64,000 nt of DNA from Caldilineaceae bacterium (GCA_022842065.1 JALHQH010000009.1:6243-70242), one strand, 5' to 3'. Shown: positions 26,328 through 36,358, counted from the stretch's first letter. Notes: generated by a model from the sequence alone, not told the origin. Program-made: numbers and translations.

Positions 26328-28013
26328 CTACACTTCGATCACCAGCGGCAAGATCATGGGTCGGCGGCCCATTTCCTTGCTGGCAAAGGTGGTCAGGGCA
26401 TCGCGAATCTTATTCTCTAGCACCTGCACCGGTACGCGCTTCTTGATCACCCCTTCGACCACATCGCGCGCCCGCTTCATTAGATCCTCATTGTCGCGGA
26501 TGTAGACGAAGCCGCGGCTGATGATCTCTGGCCCATAAATGACTGCCCCGTCAAATTCGTCGACGGCCAGTACACAGACGAGGAACCCATCCTGGCTCAG
26601 GTGGCGGCGGTCACGCAGGACCACGTTGCCCACATCGCCTACCCCTAAGCCATCGACAAAGACATGCCCAATGTTGAGCCGTTCACCCAGCCGCCCGCGG
26701 ATTTCGTTACTGCTATAGTAACCAAACTCGACGGTTTGGCCATCTTCAATGACAAAGACATTGCCCTTCGGCAGGCCGGCTTCCACCGCTAGCCGCCCAT
26801 GAAGGACCAGATGGCGGTACTCGCCATGCACGGGGATAAAGTAGCGCGGGCGCACCAATTCCAACATCTTGCGGTAATCTTGGCGACCACCGTGGCCGCT
26901 GACGTGGACATCGCCCAATTCATGGTAGAGCACATCGACCCCTTGTCGGAAGAGGTTATCGACCGTCCGGTTGAAGAGCTCTTCGTTGCCGGGAATCGGC
27001 GTGGCGCTCAGGATGACGGTGTCACCCTTGCGCAGGCTGATCTGGCGATGGTCACCGATGCTCATGCGCACCATCGCGCTCGTTGGTTCCCCCTGGCTAC
27101 CAGTGGCGATAATAACCACTTCCTGCGCCGGTAAATTTTCCATCTCCTGGGTGTTGAGCAGTTCATCCTGCTTGATGTCGAGATAGCCAAGTTGGATGGC
27201 GATCTTGACATTGTTGACCATCGAACGCCCCACTGCCCCAATCCGGCGGCCGTGGCGGCGGGCGGCGTTGATCACCTGTTGGACACGGCCCAGATTACTG
27301 GCAAAGGTCGTGAGCAGCACGCGCCCAGGGGCCTTGGCAAAAGCCCGATCCAGCATTTCATCCAGCGAGCTTTCGCTAGGCGTGGTCCCCTCTTTTTCGG
27401 CATTGGTGCTATCGGCCATCAGTAACAGCACGCCTTCATCGCCCCAACGGCGCAACTTTTCTTCGTCCGTGGGCCGGCCATCTACCGGGGTCGAATCAAA
27501 GCGATAATCGCTGGTATGAATGATCCGTCCTGCCGGCGTTTGGACTGAAACGCCGACGCTGTCGGGGAAGCTGTGGCAGGTGTGAAAGAAATCAACGGTA
27601 AAGGCCCCTAGCTGGATCGTACTGGCATCGGTGACCGTATTCAGGTCGGCTTGGTCAAGTAGCTTTTGCTCGCTGAGCTTGCCCCGCAGCAGGCCAAGGG
27701 TCAGCGCGGTGGCGTAGACGGGGGCTTTCAACCCTTCTTCCATCAGATAACTCAGCGCGCCGATATGGTCTTCATGGCCGTGGGTGAGAATGATGCCACG
27801 TACTTTGTCGCTGCGGTCAAGCAGATACTCGGCATCGGGAATCACCAGATCAATGCCATGCATCTCGCTGGTGGGAAACATGAGTCCGGCGTCGACGACG
27901 ATAATATCATCGCCTGCTTCGAACGCCGTAATATTCTTGCCAATTTCGCCGAGACCGCCGAAGGGCAAGACGCGCAGCACGGTTGCCGCGTCACGGGTAT
28001 CAGTTTGTGTCAT
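26328..28013 (-). CDS. rnj: Ribonuclease J
   Basis: Metallo-beta-lactamase/beta-CASP ribonuclease with 5'-3' exo- and endonuclease activity in mRNA decay and rRNA maturation. Metal motif LTHGHEDHIGAL gives H78, H80, D82 and H83; VDFFHTCHSFPDSVG and HTSDYRFD follow. Later HVSGHGG and PVHGEYRHL match the C-terminal metal and substrate motifs. The 561-residue length includes the C-terminal dimerisation domain. AAGGAG lies 11 bases before the ATG. It is 181 bases upstream of ftsK, a neighbour pair seen in other bacteria. The hairpin repeat between the two genes suggests separate transcripts. Confidence 0.95.
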   Translation of the reverse strand: MTQTDTRDAATVLRVLPFGGLGEIGKNITAFEAGDDIIVVDAGLMFPTSEMHGIDLVIPDAEYLLDRSDKVRGIILTHGHEDHIGALSYLMEEGLKAPVYATALTLGLLRGKLSEQKLLDQADLNTVTDASTIQLGAFTVDFFHTCHSFPDSVGVSVQTPAGRIIHTSDYRFDSTPVDGRPTDEEKLRRWGDEGVLLLMADSTNAEKEGTTPSESSLDEMLDRAFAKAPGRVLLTTFASNLGRVQQVINAARRHGRRIGAVGRSMVNNVKIAIQLGYLDIKQDELLNTQEMENLPAQEVVIIATGSQGEPTSAMVRMSIGDHRQISLRKGDTVILSATPIPGNEELFNRTVDNLFRQGVDVLYHELGDVHVSGHGGRQDYRKMLELVRPRYFIPVHGEYRHLVLHGRLAVEAGLPKGNVFVIEDGQTVEFGYYSSNEIRGRLGERLNIGHVFVDGLGVGDVGNVVLRDRRHLSQDGFLVCVLAVDEFDGAVIYGPEIISRGFVYIRDNEDLMKRARDVVEGVIKKRVPVQVLENKIRDALTTFASKEMGRRPMILPLVIEV

Positions 28014-29133
28014 AGTCGATATTACTCCTTAAAGAATAGCGTGAAAGAATAGCGTGCGATTGTTATAGACAGAGCACACATACAAGATGACAGCTCGTCA
28101 CGTTTGCGCTGTCAAATATCTAAAACTGGAACTTCACAATCACAGCAGGACACACATGCCCCGCTGAATTATGCCTAAGAAAGAAATCGGTTGTTCGTGA
28201 AGGGTAGCAAGCGGTGAAGGGGTGGCGCGGAGACGATGACTCGCAATGCCACAAACGGCTCAACCGTTTCGCATAGAAGGTAATGGTGCTACACAAGACA
28301 ACTTTTCACTGCGCGGGCCAGGTTGCTGTTGGCCACCATCCGGCGGCCGTCCCCTGGACATAACATCGCACTGCGCAAGAACCGAACAAGCGAATCCACT
28401 AGCAATTTGCCTGATGGTATAGACGCCATCAGCCGAATTGTATTGGCAACTGCATCATACTGCCCGCTCGCGCTAGTAGCTAGTGGGAAACGTGCAATCA
28501 GTCGCGATCTATCGACTGCGACGCCTGACCAATCATTGCCCTGGGCGGCCGATTCTTTGCATAGATCGATTGCTGTGTCAGCAATTTGCTGACACTATGA
28601 TACAATAGCGATGTGACTAACATCCCATGCTAAAGCGGCACCGACCTTGAAAACACTTGTTGGATCTTCCGCTATGTGCTAATTGCTTTGGGCGCTGTGC
28701 CTTATGTCTCTCAGTTGTGCCATTTGTACACAATTACCTGTTGCTTTGCTCTCTATGCGTTTGGTTTTGTCACGTCTCTGCATTACATCGTTAGCCGTTT
28801 GCCTCGGCTGGTGCGCGCTGTTTAAACTGGGCTTGTTATCAGCTTGCTGTTTGGGCTACCATGTTCAAAACAATCGTACACTCATTCGCCTGACTGCGGC
28901 TTTATCTCATTGCGCTGCTATCAATTGCTACGCCTCACGAATGGCGTTATTCTCAAATTATGGTTGCTACCCAAGGATAGATTCCTTGCGCTGAATCTCC
29001 GGGCAGCTGGTTTATCTCGCTGACTGTTCATGCGCACAGTCGGCGCGTTCAAAAGTATCAGATAGTATAACATGATCTATGCATACCGTCGAATTTCTGT
29101 TAAACCGTAGCAGGCGACCGCTGTTAATCACTT
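28014..29133. other. Long non-coding stretch (1.1 kb)
   Basis: No convincing protein or known RNA gene. Short frames at 28323-28592 and 28683-28994 lack ribosome sites and have unnatural composition. The region is flanked by rnj (minus) and the HTH-TPR gene (plus), so it must hold promoters for both. A TAGTATAAC-like box near 29060 may serve the plus-strand gene. A 21-base palindrome is listed separately. Confidence 0.6.
28576..28607 (+). promoter_or_regulatory. Palindrome next to -10 boxes
   Basis: GTGTCAGCAA (28576-28585), one base, TTGCTGACAC (28587-28596): a perfect palindrome. TATGAT (28597-28602) and TACAAT (28602-28607) follow directly. It looks like an operator upstream of a plus-strand start, with a possible -35 TTGCTG at 28571 at a poor 20-base spacing. 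What would be transcribed is unclear. Confidence 0.4.
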
Positions 29134-31212
29134 ATGAGTCCATCAACCTTTGCTGAGCTTTTAACTTATCATCTTTTACAGACCGGCATCAGTGATTCGG
29201 AACTGGCGCGCAGCATTGGCGTGCGCCGGCAGACTGTCTTCCGTTGGAAGGAGGGATTGGTCGAACGCCCGCGCGCGCGTGAGGATGTGCTGCGTTGTGC
29301 CCAAAAATTACGGTTGACCCCAGCCGAGCGCGATCTGCTCTTGTTGGCCGCCGGTTTTGCCCCAGAAGCGCTTGATGTCACTACTGTACAGGATCTTGTG
29401 CCACGTGCGCCCGCGCCCGATCCCATCCCTGCGCAAAGTGGACTGCCTGATCTGGTCGCTGTTATCCCCTCTTCGCCTACCTCTTCGCCAGCCCCAGTTG
29501 ATGAGATGGTTGATGAGCGGGGCGAACACACATCGGCGTTCACTGCCACTGCGTTCGTTAATCAACTGGGGGCTGATTTATTGCACCCGGACGCTGTGCC
29601 CGCGGCTGAACTGGACTCTGTGGACGGGGTGCCCAGCGCACCAACCACCATCCCTAGTCCCCAGCCGCTAGATGTAGCCACCGCGTCAGCCTCTTTATCG
29701 TCAGCCTCTTCCGCGCCAGCCTCTTCAGTGCCAGCATTTTCATTGGCCAGCTTTTTACCAGCCTGGCTGGCGCGTAAACCTGCGGCCCCGCTCGGGGTTG
29801 GCTTGCTGCTGGGTTTGTTGGCACTCTTGGTCGGGCTGGGGTGGTTGTGGCGGTCCGTGCCCAGTAATCCCCCCGGCGCGACGCCCACCCCGAATGCGCA
29901 AGTGGTGAAAGTCACGCTTAACGCGCCGCCGCTGCCCGTTGATTATCCGCAGGCGGCACCCGGTGAGACGCTACTCGTCGTTGCCCCCTTTGCCAAATAT
30001 ACGAATGAGGAAGGCTTTAATGTGGCCGGGCGTATCGAAGAAGCATTGACCAAAGAGATTGCGGCCGCCGCGTTACTCAGCACAACGATTGTGATCTGGC
30101 CGGTGGAAGTGCGCACTGCCAACCAAGTGCGACAACTGGTCAGTAGTGCCGGGGCTGCCATCGTCATCTGGGGCGAGTATGACAGCGGCCGCGTGCGGGT
30201 CAACTGGACGGTCGGCGATCAGCAGACTGGCCTGGACAAAACCGAGCAGGTCGACTTTGCCCTGACCTCTAGCAGTGAATTGAACAGCACGATCAACACC
30301 CGTCTGCCCCAGGAGATCCGCATGTTGGCCCTGACTGCTTTGGGGCGGTTATTGCGCGATCAGGGCGATCGACCGCGCGCGACGGCGGCTTTTCAGCGGG
30401 CGCTGGCGCTTAATCCTGAAGATGATAAGACAGAGGCTTTGCTCAATTTTTACCTTGGCCACTTGGCGGAACAAGCGCGTACTCTGGCCAGCTTCAACCG
30501 CGCGATCGGCTATTACACCGCCGCCATCAAACACAACGCCCAGTTGGTTGATGCCTATTACAATCGTGGCACCGTCTATCTGAACCGTTCCTACTTGTTG
30601 GCCGTCGCTGACGAAGCGATTGGGCGAGATTTGGATCGTGCGCTGGCTGATCTAAGTCAAGTCCTGCTCGTCCGCCCGAATTTTGTCGATGGTCGCCTGA
30701 ATCGTGGCGTGGCCTATTATGAGCGGAATCAACCGGGCGACATGGCCAGCGCAGCCGCGGACTTTAGCCAGATCATTGCCCTGCAGCCAACTGCGGCGCG
30801 CGCCTACTTTCATCGCGGGTTGGTGCAGATCCGGCTGGACAATGAGCCGGCTTGGCGCGACGATTTTACCAAGACCCTTGCCCTGCAGCCTGATTATTAT
30901 GCGGCGTTGAATGGCCTTTGTTGGGGCTATGCCCTCGGGCAACAGCCTACACAAGCTTTACCCTACTGCGATGAAGCTGTCCTGCTCGATCCAACCGGTG
31001 CCAGTCGTGATAGTCGGGGGATCGTCTACGCCATGTTGGGTCAGTACCCGGAGGCAATTACCGAGTTTACAGCTTATTTGGCCTGGGTCGAAACATTGGT
31101 GCCCGCCACGCGCTACGCGCGCTACCGTGGTCCTGTCGTCGAAACGTGGATTGCACAACTGGAACGTGGGGGAAATCCCTTTACGCCGGCAACCTTGGCC
31201 GCGCTGCGGTGA
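29134..31212 (+). CDS. HTH-transmembrane-TPR protein
   Basis: A 692-residue protein with a Cro/XRE-like helix-turn-helix at about 6-75 (GISDSELARSIGVRRQTVFRWKEG) and a long Pro/Ser/Ala/Val linker (85-215). One membrane helix (219-240) is followed by an exported or lumenal region with a FlgO/TolB-N-like alpha/beta segment (250-390) and six or more tetratricopeptide repeats (395-650; TAAFQRALALNPED, AYYNRGTVYLNRS, AYFHRGLVQIRLDN). It resembles RodZ-type bitopic organisation with HTH inside and sensor outside, but the outer domain differs. It could link an extracellular signal to DNA or the cytoskeleton. The ATG at 29134 has no strong ribosome site. Confidence 0.75.
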   Translation: MSPSTFAELLTYHLLQTGISDSELARSIGVRRQTVFRWKEGLVERPRAREDVLRCAQKLRLTPAERDLLLLAAGFAPEALDVTTVQDLVPRAPAPDPIPAQSGLPDLVAVIPSSPTSSPAPVDEMVDERGEHTSAFTATAFVNQLGADLLHPDAVPAAELDSVDGVPSAPTTIPSPQPLDVATASASLSSASSAPASSVPAFSLASFLPAWLARKPAAPLGVGLLLGLLALLVGLGWLWRSVPSNPPGATPTPNAQVVKVTLNAPPLPVDYPQAAPGETLLVVAPFAKYTNEEGFNVAGRIEEALTKEIAAAALLSTTIVIWPVEVRTANQVRQLVSSAGAAIVIWGEYDSGRVRVNWTVGDQQTGLDKTEQVDFALTSSSELNSTINTRLPQEIRMLALTALGRLLRDQGDRPRATAAFQRALALNPEDDKTEALLNFYLGHLAEQARTLASFNRAIGYYTAAIKHNAQLVDAYYNRGTVYLNRSYLLAVADEAIGRDLDRALADLSQVLLVRPNFVDGRLNRGVAYYERNQPGDMASAAADFSQIIALQPTAARAYFHRGLVQIRLDNEPAWRDDFTKTLALQPDYYAALNGLCWGYALGQQPTQALPYCDEAVLLDPTGASRDSRGIVYAMLGQYPEAITEFTAYLAWVETLVPATRYARYRGPVVETWIAQLERGGNPFTPATLAALR

Positions 31213-31218
31213 GAACAA

Positions 31219-31318
31219 GGTGACAGGTGACAGGGTGACAGGGTGACAGGGAGACACGAGACGGGTCAGTACGTTCTAGTCTCGTATCTCGTATCTCGTA
31301 TCCCCTGTCACCCCCTCC
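31219..31318. repeat. Short tandem repeats forming a hairpin between convergent genes
   Basis: GGTGACAG units repeated about four times (31219-31250), then ACACGAGAC and, after a 15-base loop, its partner GTCTCGT continuing as TCTCGTA repeats (31279-31302), then CCCCTGTCACC, complementary to the first units. The whole folds back on itself and probably stops transcription from both sides. Confidence 0.7.
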
Positions 31319-31325
31319 CCGTCTC

Positions 31326-34300
31326 TTACTTCCCCTCTGCAATCAGGGGCAGGAAGCTGCGATAGCCTAGCTCCTTGATGACCAGATCCTCTTCACTGCC
31401 CACCTGGTCATACTCATCGACTTCGGGGTCATCGCTGATTTCGCCGAGTTCGTCAACTGCTTCTAACTCATAGGCAAAGCGGACCAGATTGTCGTCGGCT
31501 TGACCGCCAGGGTTGGTCATTGCGCTGTGGATTGGCCCGATGGTCAGGGTGAAGCTCTGGCGGTTCGCCGTGGGAAAGCCCACTAGATCGCCGTCGAAGA
31601 AGGTGGTGAAGTGACAGCTTGTTACTGCCCCCAGGCTCTCCGCTCTGCAGATAAAGATGTCATCACTGTCGCCTTGCAGCGTGTTTGTGCTCGCTGCCGT
31701 AAAGTTTCCTTTGGTCGCCAGGTAAAGGTTATCGGTGGTGCGATCTTGCCAGATCCCGGCTAGATCCTCACTGCCGGCGGTTAAGGCTAGCGCCGAGCCG
31801 TCGAGATAGAGTGCCCAAGTGCCTTGGGTGTCCGCACCGAACTGGGTTGGGGTAAAGGCCATAATATCTTCGTCGCCATAGGTCGCATCATCTATTTTGG
31901 CGGTACCCAGTGTGCTCACCAAAAGTCGGCCGTCGGCGGTCATCCCCAAGGCATCAATGTCTTCACCGCCGGCACTCAAGCCCACATCAGAACCATCAAA
32001 GTAAAGTTCAAAGGTGCCTACCGTTTCCCGCCCCAGGGTTGTCGGTATGAATTTAACAATGTCGCTGTCATCGACAAGGCCCAACGAAGCGAGCCGTACG
32101 GCTTTATCGAAGCTGAAGAGCAGATTGCTCCTTTCGTCAAAGGTAAAAGCATCAATGTCCAGTCGGGCTAGCCCCACATCCGAACCATCAAAAAAGAGAC
32201 TCCAATTACCAGTCTGGGGGTCATAACTCAGAATATCTTCATCGCGGAAGTTGATCCCACTATTTGTGCCGCTGTAGGAGGCGCTGATATAGATCTGTTG
32301 CCCTGCCGCGAGCGGGGGCGCTAATTGCAAACCAAGGATAACCGGATCGTGATCCGAGGCGCGATATGGGTCATCGGCAAAGAGCGTAGTCACCTGATTA
32401 CTACTCTTGAAATTGGTGTTATAGTCAAGCACGCTGGGTTCATCGGCGTTGATGTGCCATTCGACGACATCAACCACTTGTGCGGCCAAGGTCGCGCTGG
32501 CAAGTGCATGATCAAGGTAGCCCCATTGTCCATCAAAGACATAGGAATAGGCTTGCGCCCCTAACTTGTCGGCCAAGAGATCGGTAAAGCCCGCATTTTT
32601 GAGCGCCATGACCGGATCTTCCAGGGCATAGGCATTGAGGTCGCCCATGATCAAGAGGTCGGGATCGCGGGTCGTGGTGGGATCGGTTGCCAACCAGGCG
32701 GCTAACTCGGTGGTTGCGGCGGTGCGGGTCAAATTACAGTTCCCCTGTCCATCGCCCAGGTCAAGATCAGGCCCAACCGGGGCAAGATTGTCATCGCAGG
32801 CGCTACCCTTGGATTTTAGATGATTGACCACCACAATCAGTTGTGCCCCATCCAGGTTGCGGGCAAAGGCTTGCGCCAGCGCGGGCCGGTTGCGTTGTGT
32901 GCTGCCACCGCTGGTCTGAAAGAGCCCAAAGGCCCCCGTATTGAGCACGGCAGTCGTCCCAACCGGGTGGACGGTTGCTGCTTTATAGAGCAAGCCAACT
33001 TTAATCGCATCCAGTCCCAAGGCATTGGCCTGCCCGGTGCGTGCGTCCACGTCCAGCAACGCATAGGTGGCCGGTGCGGTGGCTGCGTTCAAAGCATTGA
33101 CTAACGCCTGTAAGGCACTGGTGATGCCATAGCCATCATTTTCCAGCTCCATCAGGCCGATAATATCGGCATTCGTCCCGACAATGGCCTTGACAATCTT
33201 CGTCTGTTGACGCTCAAATTCGAGCTGGCTTTCCGCCCCGCGACAATCGTTCTCACTCCCACTGGGGAAACAGCCGGCGGTGGCAGGATTGCCATCGGCA
33301 AAATTATTGAAATAGTTGAGCACATTAAAAGCAGCTACGGTGAGGTTGCCACCAAGGATCGGGGCTGTCGGGCGAGGATTGGCGGCCTGAAAATCAGGCA
33401 CGTCCCCGCCTAATGCACCCACCGGACGGAGCCGGTAAGCATTGGGGCTTGCGCCGTTCCCACCCCAGCCATAAGTTAAGACGCCCACCAGATCAACGAT
33501 GGTATCGCCGCCGCGCAGTGAATTTGTGGCACTTAGTGGCGCACCGTTGCGCCCAAAGCGGATTGGATCGGGGTTTTGGTTGTTCAACGCATCATCAATG
33601 ATCAGGCGATTCAGGTTATTCGCCTGTTGCTGCGCTTCTCGTTCACTGTCGATGCCGCCGGGCGGAAAGCGATGGGTTGGTTGATAGAGGCGATCCCCGC
33701 TGGAAACCACCACCTGCCCAAAGCGGCCTAGTTGGAAATGTTCGGTGAGATAGAGGGTCTGTGGTAGGCGGATCAGCATCCCTTCAAAGCGCTCTAGATC
33801 GTCCACCCCTGCGACCGTTGGGGTAAACGGTAAAGTGACGGCAACGGGGGTCACGCTGCCGGTGAGCCCACAGTTAATCACGGTGACCTCCCCGCCGATT
33901 TGCGTCTGGCCCTGCAATTCCGCCGCGCTGCCGGTCACCTGGACCAGATTACCCAGAGTGACCAGATTGTTGTCGCCTGTAAAGACAAAGATGCCATCGG
34001 ACGTCGCTGGGTTGCCATCGCCCGCATCCTGCAAGTAGAAGCCGCGCAGATTGGGCGTTGGGCCATCATAATCACCGATCACAGTACCCTGCACCGTGAC
34101 GGGTCCAGTGAGCACGGCGATATTGCCGGTCCCTTGAATGGCCCCAATCGGCGTATCAGGCGCACTGCAAAGATCAACGGCTGTTGTGAAGCGAAATTGC
34201 TGATCCGCCAGCATGGTATCGGGCGGATCAGCGCTGTCTACATCCGTAACCGCGGCTGCGGTAACTGTGACCTGGCAGCTTGTCTCCGGCGGCAGAGGGG

Positions 34301-35297
34301 TGACCGGGGTAAGCGTCAGGCTGGTCACGTTGGCGGCCGGCAACCCGGTCAGCGCAATTGGTGAGCCCTCTGCGCAGGCAAGGCTAACAGCCGTGGCGCT
34401 CAAGTTGACCGGTTCGTTAAAATTGAGCGTAATGGTACTCGCCACAGGGACATCCGTACTATCGGCAAGCGGTGCGTGGCCGGTCAGGGTGGGAGCACTT
34501 TCGGTGACACCGGTCCGCAATGCGGTGAGATCCTGGGTGGGATTCGGATCACCTGGTGTTTCGTTGCCTAAAGTATCAACCAGCACCCAATTGGCGGCCA
34601 GATCAGCGGTGGCGGCGCTATTGCCGATATGGTACGCATTATCGGCCGCCGTAAAAAAATGTAAATCGACCAGGCCGACCGGCGCGGTGGAGCGGTCCAC
34701 TTCGTAGGCAATAAAGTCGAGATAAACGTTGTCACTGCCGCTGTTACCATCAGGGCCAGGCAAATAGAGAAAAAGCGCTTCGCCACTCGTGGTCAGCCCG
34801 GCGTTGACCAATCCCCCAATCCCATCGTCGCTGAGCGTGAACCCTGTGCCGGGCGCAAGCACCAGTTTCCAATCGTTCGCGGCTGGGTTGACGGTTATAT
34901 CGGTGGTGATGCCGGTGCTGTTCGACCAGAGGGCAATGAGGGTGCCGCTGGGGAGGTTGGCCAGAAATGGCTCATCACCCAAAATGTAGACTGCTTCATT
35001 TTGGGTAAAGCTACCATCGACCAACTCATTATCGCTCACGCGGAGGCCGCGCAGGTCGACACCGTCGGCAATGACCAGCAACTCAATGAAATCATTGTCG
35101 TTGGCATTGTTATCCGCCGCATACTCGTTGAAGATAATCGATCCCACCGTGGGGATGCTGTTCTCTGCCGCCGCGTAGAGTGAGGTGGTTTCGTTGATGC
35201 TACAGAGGGAGAGGACAAAGGCGAGTAAGGTAATAACAAGCATGAGTGGGCCATGACGACCTAGAAATTGGGTAAATAGGTCGGCTTTTTGTAGCAT
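31326..35297 (-). CDS. Secreted ExeM/NucH-like nuclease with lamin-tail and Ig-like domains
   Basis: A 1323-residue extracellular protein. A signal/anchor (about 17-42) is followed by a lamin-tail domain (about 50-230; IIFNEYAADNNANDNDFIELL), a bacterial Ig-like domain (about 270-375; GHAPLADSTDVPVASTITLN) and an OB-like region (about 380-540). The endonuclease/exonuclease/phosphatase domain has AAFNVLNYFNNF, IIGLMELENDGYG, VVNHLKSKGSACDD, IMGDLNAYALEDP and ASDHDPVILG. The last 320 residues hold about four diverged units centred on (F/L)-x-DGSDVGL and DEDI. The C-terminus reads SFLPLIAEGK, a motif shared with other secreted proteins here. It probably degrades extracellular DNA for nutrients or biofilm turnover. 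Confidence 0.88.
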   Translation of the reverse strand: MLQKADLFTQFLGRHGPLMLVITLLAFVLSLCSINETTSLYAAAENSIPTVGSIIFNEYAADNNANDNDFIELLVIADGVDLRGLRVSDNELVDGSFTQNEAVYILGDEPFLANLPSGTLIALWSNSTGITTDITVNPAANDWKLVLAPGTGFTLSDDGIGGLVNAGLTTSGEALFLYLPGPDGNSGSDNVYLDFIAYEVDRSTAPVGLVDLHFFTAADNAYHIGNSAATADLAANWVLVDTLGNETPGDPNPTQDLTALRTGVTESAPTLTGHAPLADSTDVPVASTITLNFNEPVNLSATAVSLACAEGSPIALTGLPAANVTSLTLTPVTPLPPETSCQVTVTAAAVTDVDSADPPDTMLADQQFRFTTAVDLCSAPDTPIGAIQGTGNIAVLTGPVTVQGTVIGDYDGPTPNLRGFYLQDAGDGNPATSDGIFVFTGDNNLVTLGNLVQVTGSAAELQGQTQIGGEVTVINCGLTGSVTPVAVTLPFTPTVAGVDDLERFEGMLIRLPQTLYLTEHFQLGRFGQVVVSSGDRLYQPTHRFPPGGIDSEREAQQQANNLNRLIIDDALNNQNPDPIRFGRNGAPLSATNSLRGGDTIVDLVGVLTYGWGGNGASPNAYRLRPVGALGGDVPDFQAANPRPTAPILGGNLTVAAFNVLNYFNNFADGNPATAGCFPSGSENDCRGAESQLEFERQQTKIVKAIVGTNADIIGLMELENDGYGITSALQALVNALNAATAPATYALLDVDARTGQANALGLDAIKVGLLYKAATVHPVGTTAVLNTGAFGLFQTSGGSTQRNRPALAQAFARNLDGAQLIVVVNHLKSKGSACDDNLAPVGPDLDLGDGQGNCNLTRTAATTELAAWLATDPTTTRDPDLLIMGDLNAYALEDPVMALKNAGFTDLLADKLGAQAYSYVFDGQWGYLDHALASATLAAQVVDVVEWHINADEPSVLDYNTNFKSSNQVTTLFADDPYRASDHDPVILGLQLAPPLAAGQQIYISASYSGTNSGINFRDEDILSYDPQTGNWSLFFDGSDVGLARLDIDAFTFDERSNLLFSFDKAVRLASLGLVDDSDIVKFIPTTLGRETVGTFELYFDGSDVGLSAGGEDIDALGMTADGRLLVSTLGTAKIDDATYGDEDIMAFTPTQFGADTQGTWALYLDGSALALTAGSEDLAGIWQDRTTDNLYLATKGNFTAASTNTLQGDSDDIFICRAESLGAVTSCHFTTFFDGDLVGFPTANRQSFTLTIGPIHSAMTNPGGQADDNLVRFAYELEAVDELGEISDDPEVDEYDQVGSEEDLVIKELGYRSFLPLIAEGK

Positions 35298-35423
35298 GAA
35301 GTTGCTCCTTTTCGGGCTGTTTGGCAGGATGAGTGCGCAAAAATGGCAACTTTATTATAGCGAGATTGACGTAGAGAAGAGTAAGCAAAAAGGCTGAATC
35401 ATTTTTGAACCGTGGCGCGCGAT

Positions 35424-35477
35424 GCAGATGGTAGCCGCAGGTTTCAACCTGCGGCTACCATCTGCTGTCACTCCGTG
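35424..35477. repeat. Dispersed hairpin module
   Basis: A 42-base palindrome (35424-35465; arms GCAGATGGTAGCCGCAGGTT and complement, centre TC) followed by a small GTCACTCCGTGAC hairpin. The stretch 35433-35477 matches 21893-21937 in the same orientation with only a few changes, so it is a dispersed repeat. Confidence 0.8.
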
Positions 35478-35540
35478 ACGGATACGCGTGCACCGCGGTG
35501 GTCGGTCGGCGGTCGGCGGTCGGCTGGATAATCTGATCGG

Positions 35541-36326
35541 TTACTGGGGTTTTACTGCGTGCAGCACCGCACCGGTAAAGGAAAAGTTGTGATTTGCTTC
35601 GATCTGCAATGCCTGCCGAAATTCATTTGGTGCGCCGTCAAAGAGGGCACGGATCGCGTCAGTGTTAAGCGCCGGCGTCGCCATGCGTTTGATCCAATCG
35701 GCAAAGTCGATCCAGACCGGACCGCTGTAGCTGACCTGTGCCTCCAGCAAGTTAGCGGCGGTCAACATGGCCAGCCATTGTTTGACGGTATGGTCGCGCA
35801 CATGCGAGGGATCGCGCAACAGTTCAATCGCCTGCAGATAAGTGTCGCAGGTATAGTCGTCATACGAAACGATGTCGCTCAGGATGAATGCGCCACCGGG
35901 GCGCAACACCCGTGCAAATTCTTGCAGGGCGCGCTGCGGGTGGGGCCAGTGGTGTGCGCTGTAACGCGAAACGACCAGATCAAATTCGCCATTATCAAAG
36001 GGCAGCGACTCGACATCGGCAAAGCGAAAATCGAGATTGGTCAACGCCCGTTCCTGGGCCAGCAACCGGCCTTGCGCCAGCATGCCCTCGGTAAAATCGA
36101 CGGCGATCACCTGGGTGACCAACGGCGCAAAGGTCAGGGCGGTATGACCGGTGCCGCAACCGGCGTCCAAAACCCGTTCCTGGCCGGTTAGCGCCGCGGC
36201 CTTGACCATTTCGGCCAGATCGGCCCCCTTGGCATGGACGGCACTGGTACTATAGTTGGCTGCGACCTGCCCAAACTGGTGTTGGACGGATGCTTTGATG
36301 TCGTTACTTTTGGTTGAAATGCTCAT
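35541..36326 (-). CDS. Class I SAM-dependent methyltransferase (UbiE-like)
   Basis: A 261-residue Rossmann-fold methyltransferase. Motif I is VLDAGCGTGHTALTFAP (about 52-68), motif II VIAVDFTEGMLAQ, post-I VESLPFDNGEFDLVVSRYSAHHW and motif III VLRPGGAFILSD. Typical of small-molecule methyltransferases of the UbiE/MenG/Coq5 group; the acceptor is unknown. The longer reading to 36437 translates tandem repeats, so I use the ATG at 36326 (MSISTKSNDIK), preceded by a GAAAG-like site. It stands alone between hairpin repeats. Confidence 0.85.
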   Translation of the reverse strand: MSISTKSNDIKASVQHQFGQVAANYSTSAVHAKGADLAEMVKAAALTGQERVLDAGCGTGHTALTFAPLVTQVIAVDFTEGMLAQGRLLAQERALTNLDFRFADVESLPFDNGEFDLVVSRYSAHHWPHPQRALQEFARVLRPGGAFILSDIVSYDDYTCDTYLQAIELLRDPSHVRDHTVKQWLAMLTAANLLEAQVSYSGPVWIDFADWIKRMATPALNTDAIRALFDGAPNEFRQALQIEANHNFSFTGAVLHAVKPQ

Positions 36327-36358
36327 GATTCTTTCGCTTCTGCTGTGCTGAAAGTACA

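Noticed and set aside
28323..28994. Two short open frames (89 and 103 codons)
   Set aside because: No ribosome sites, odd composition, no recognised motifs; likely chance.
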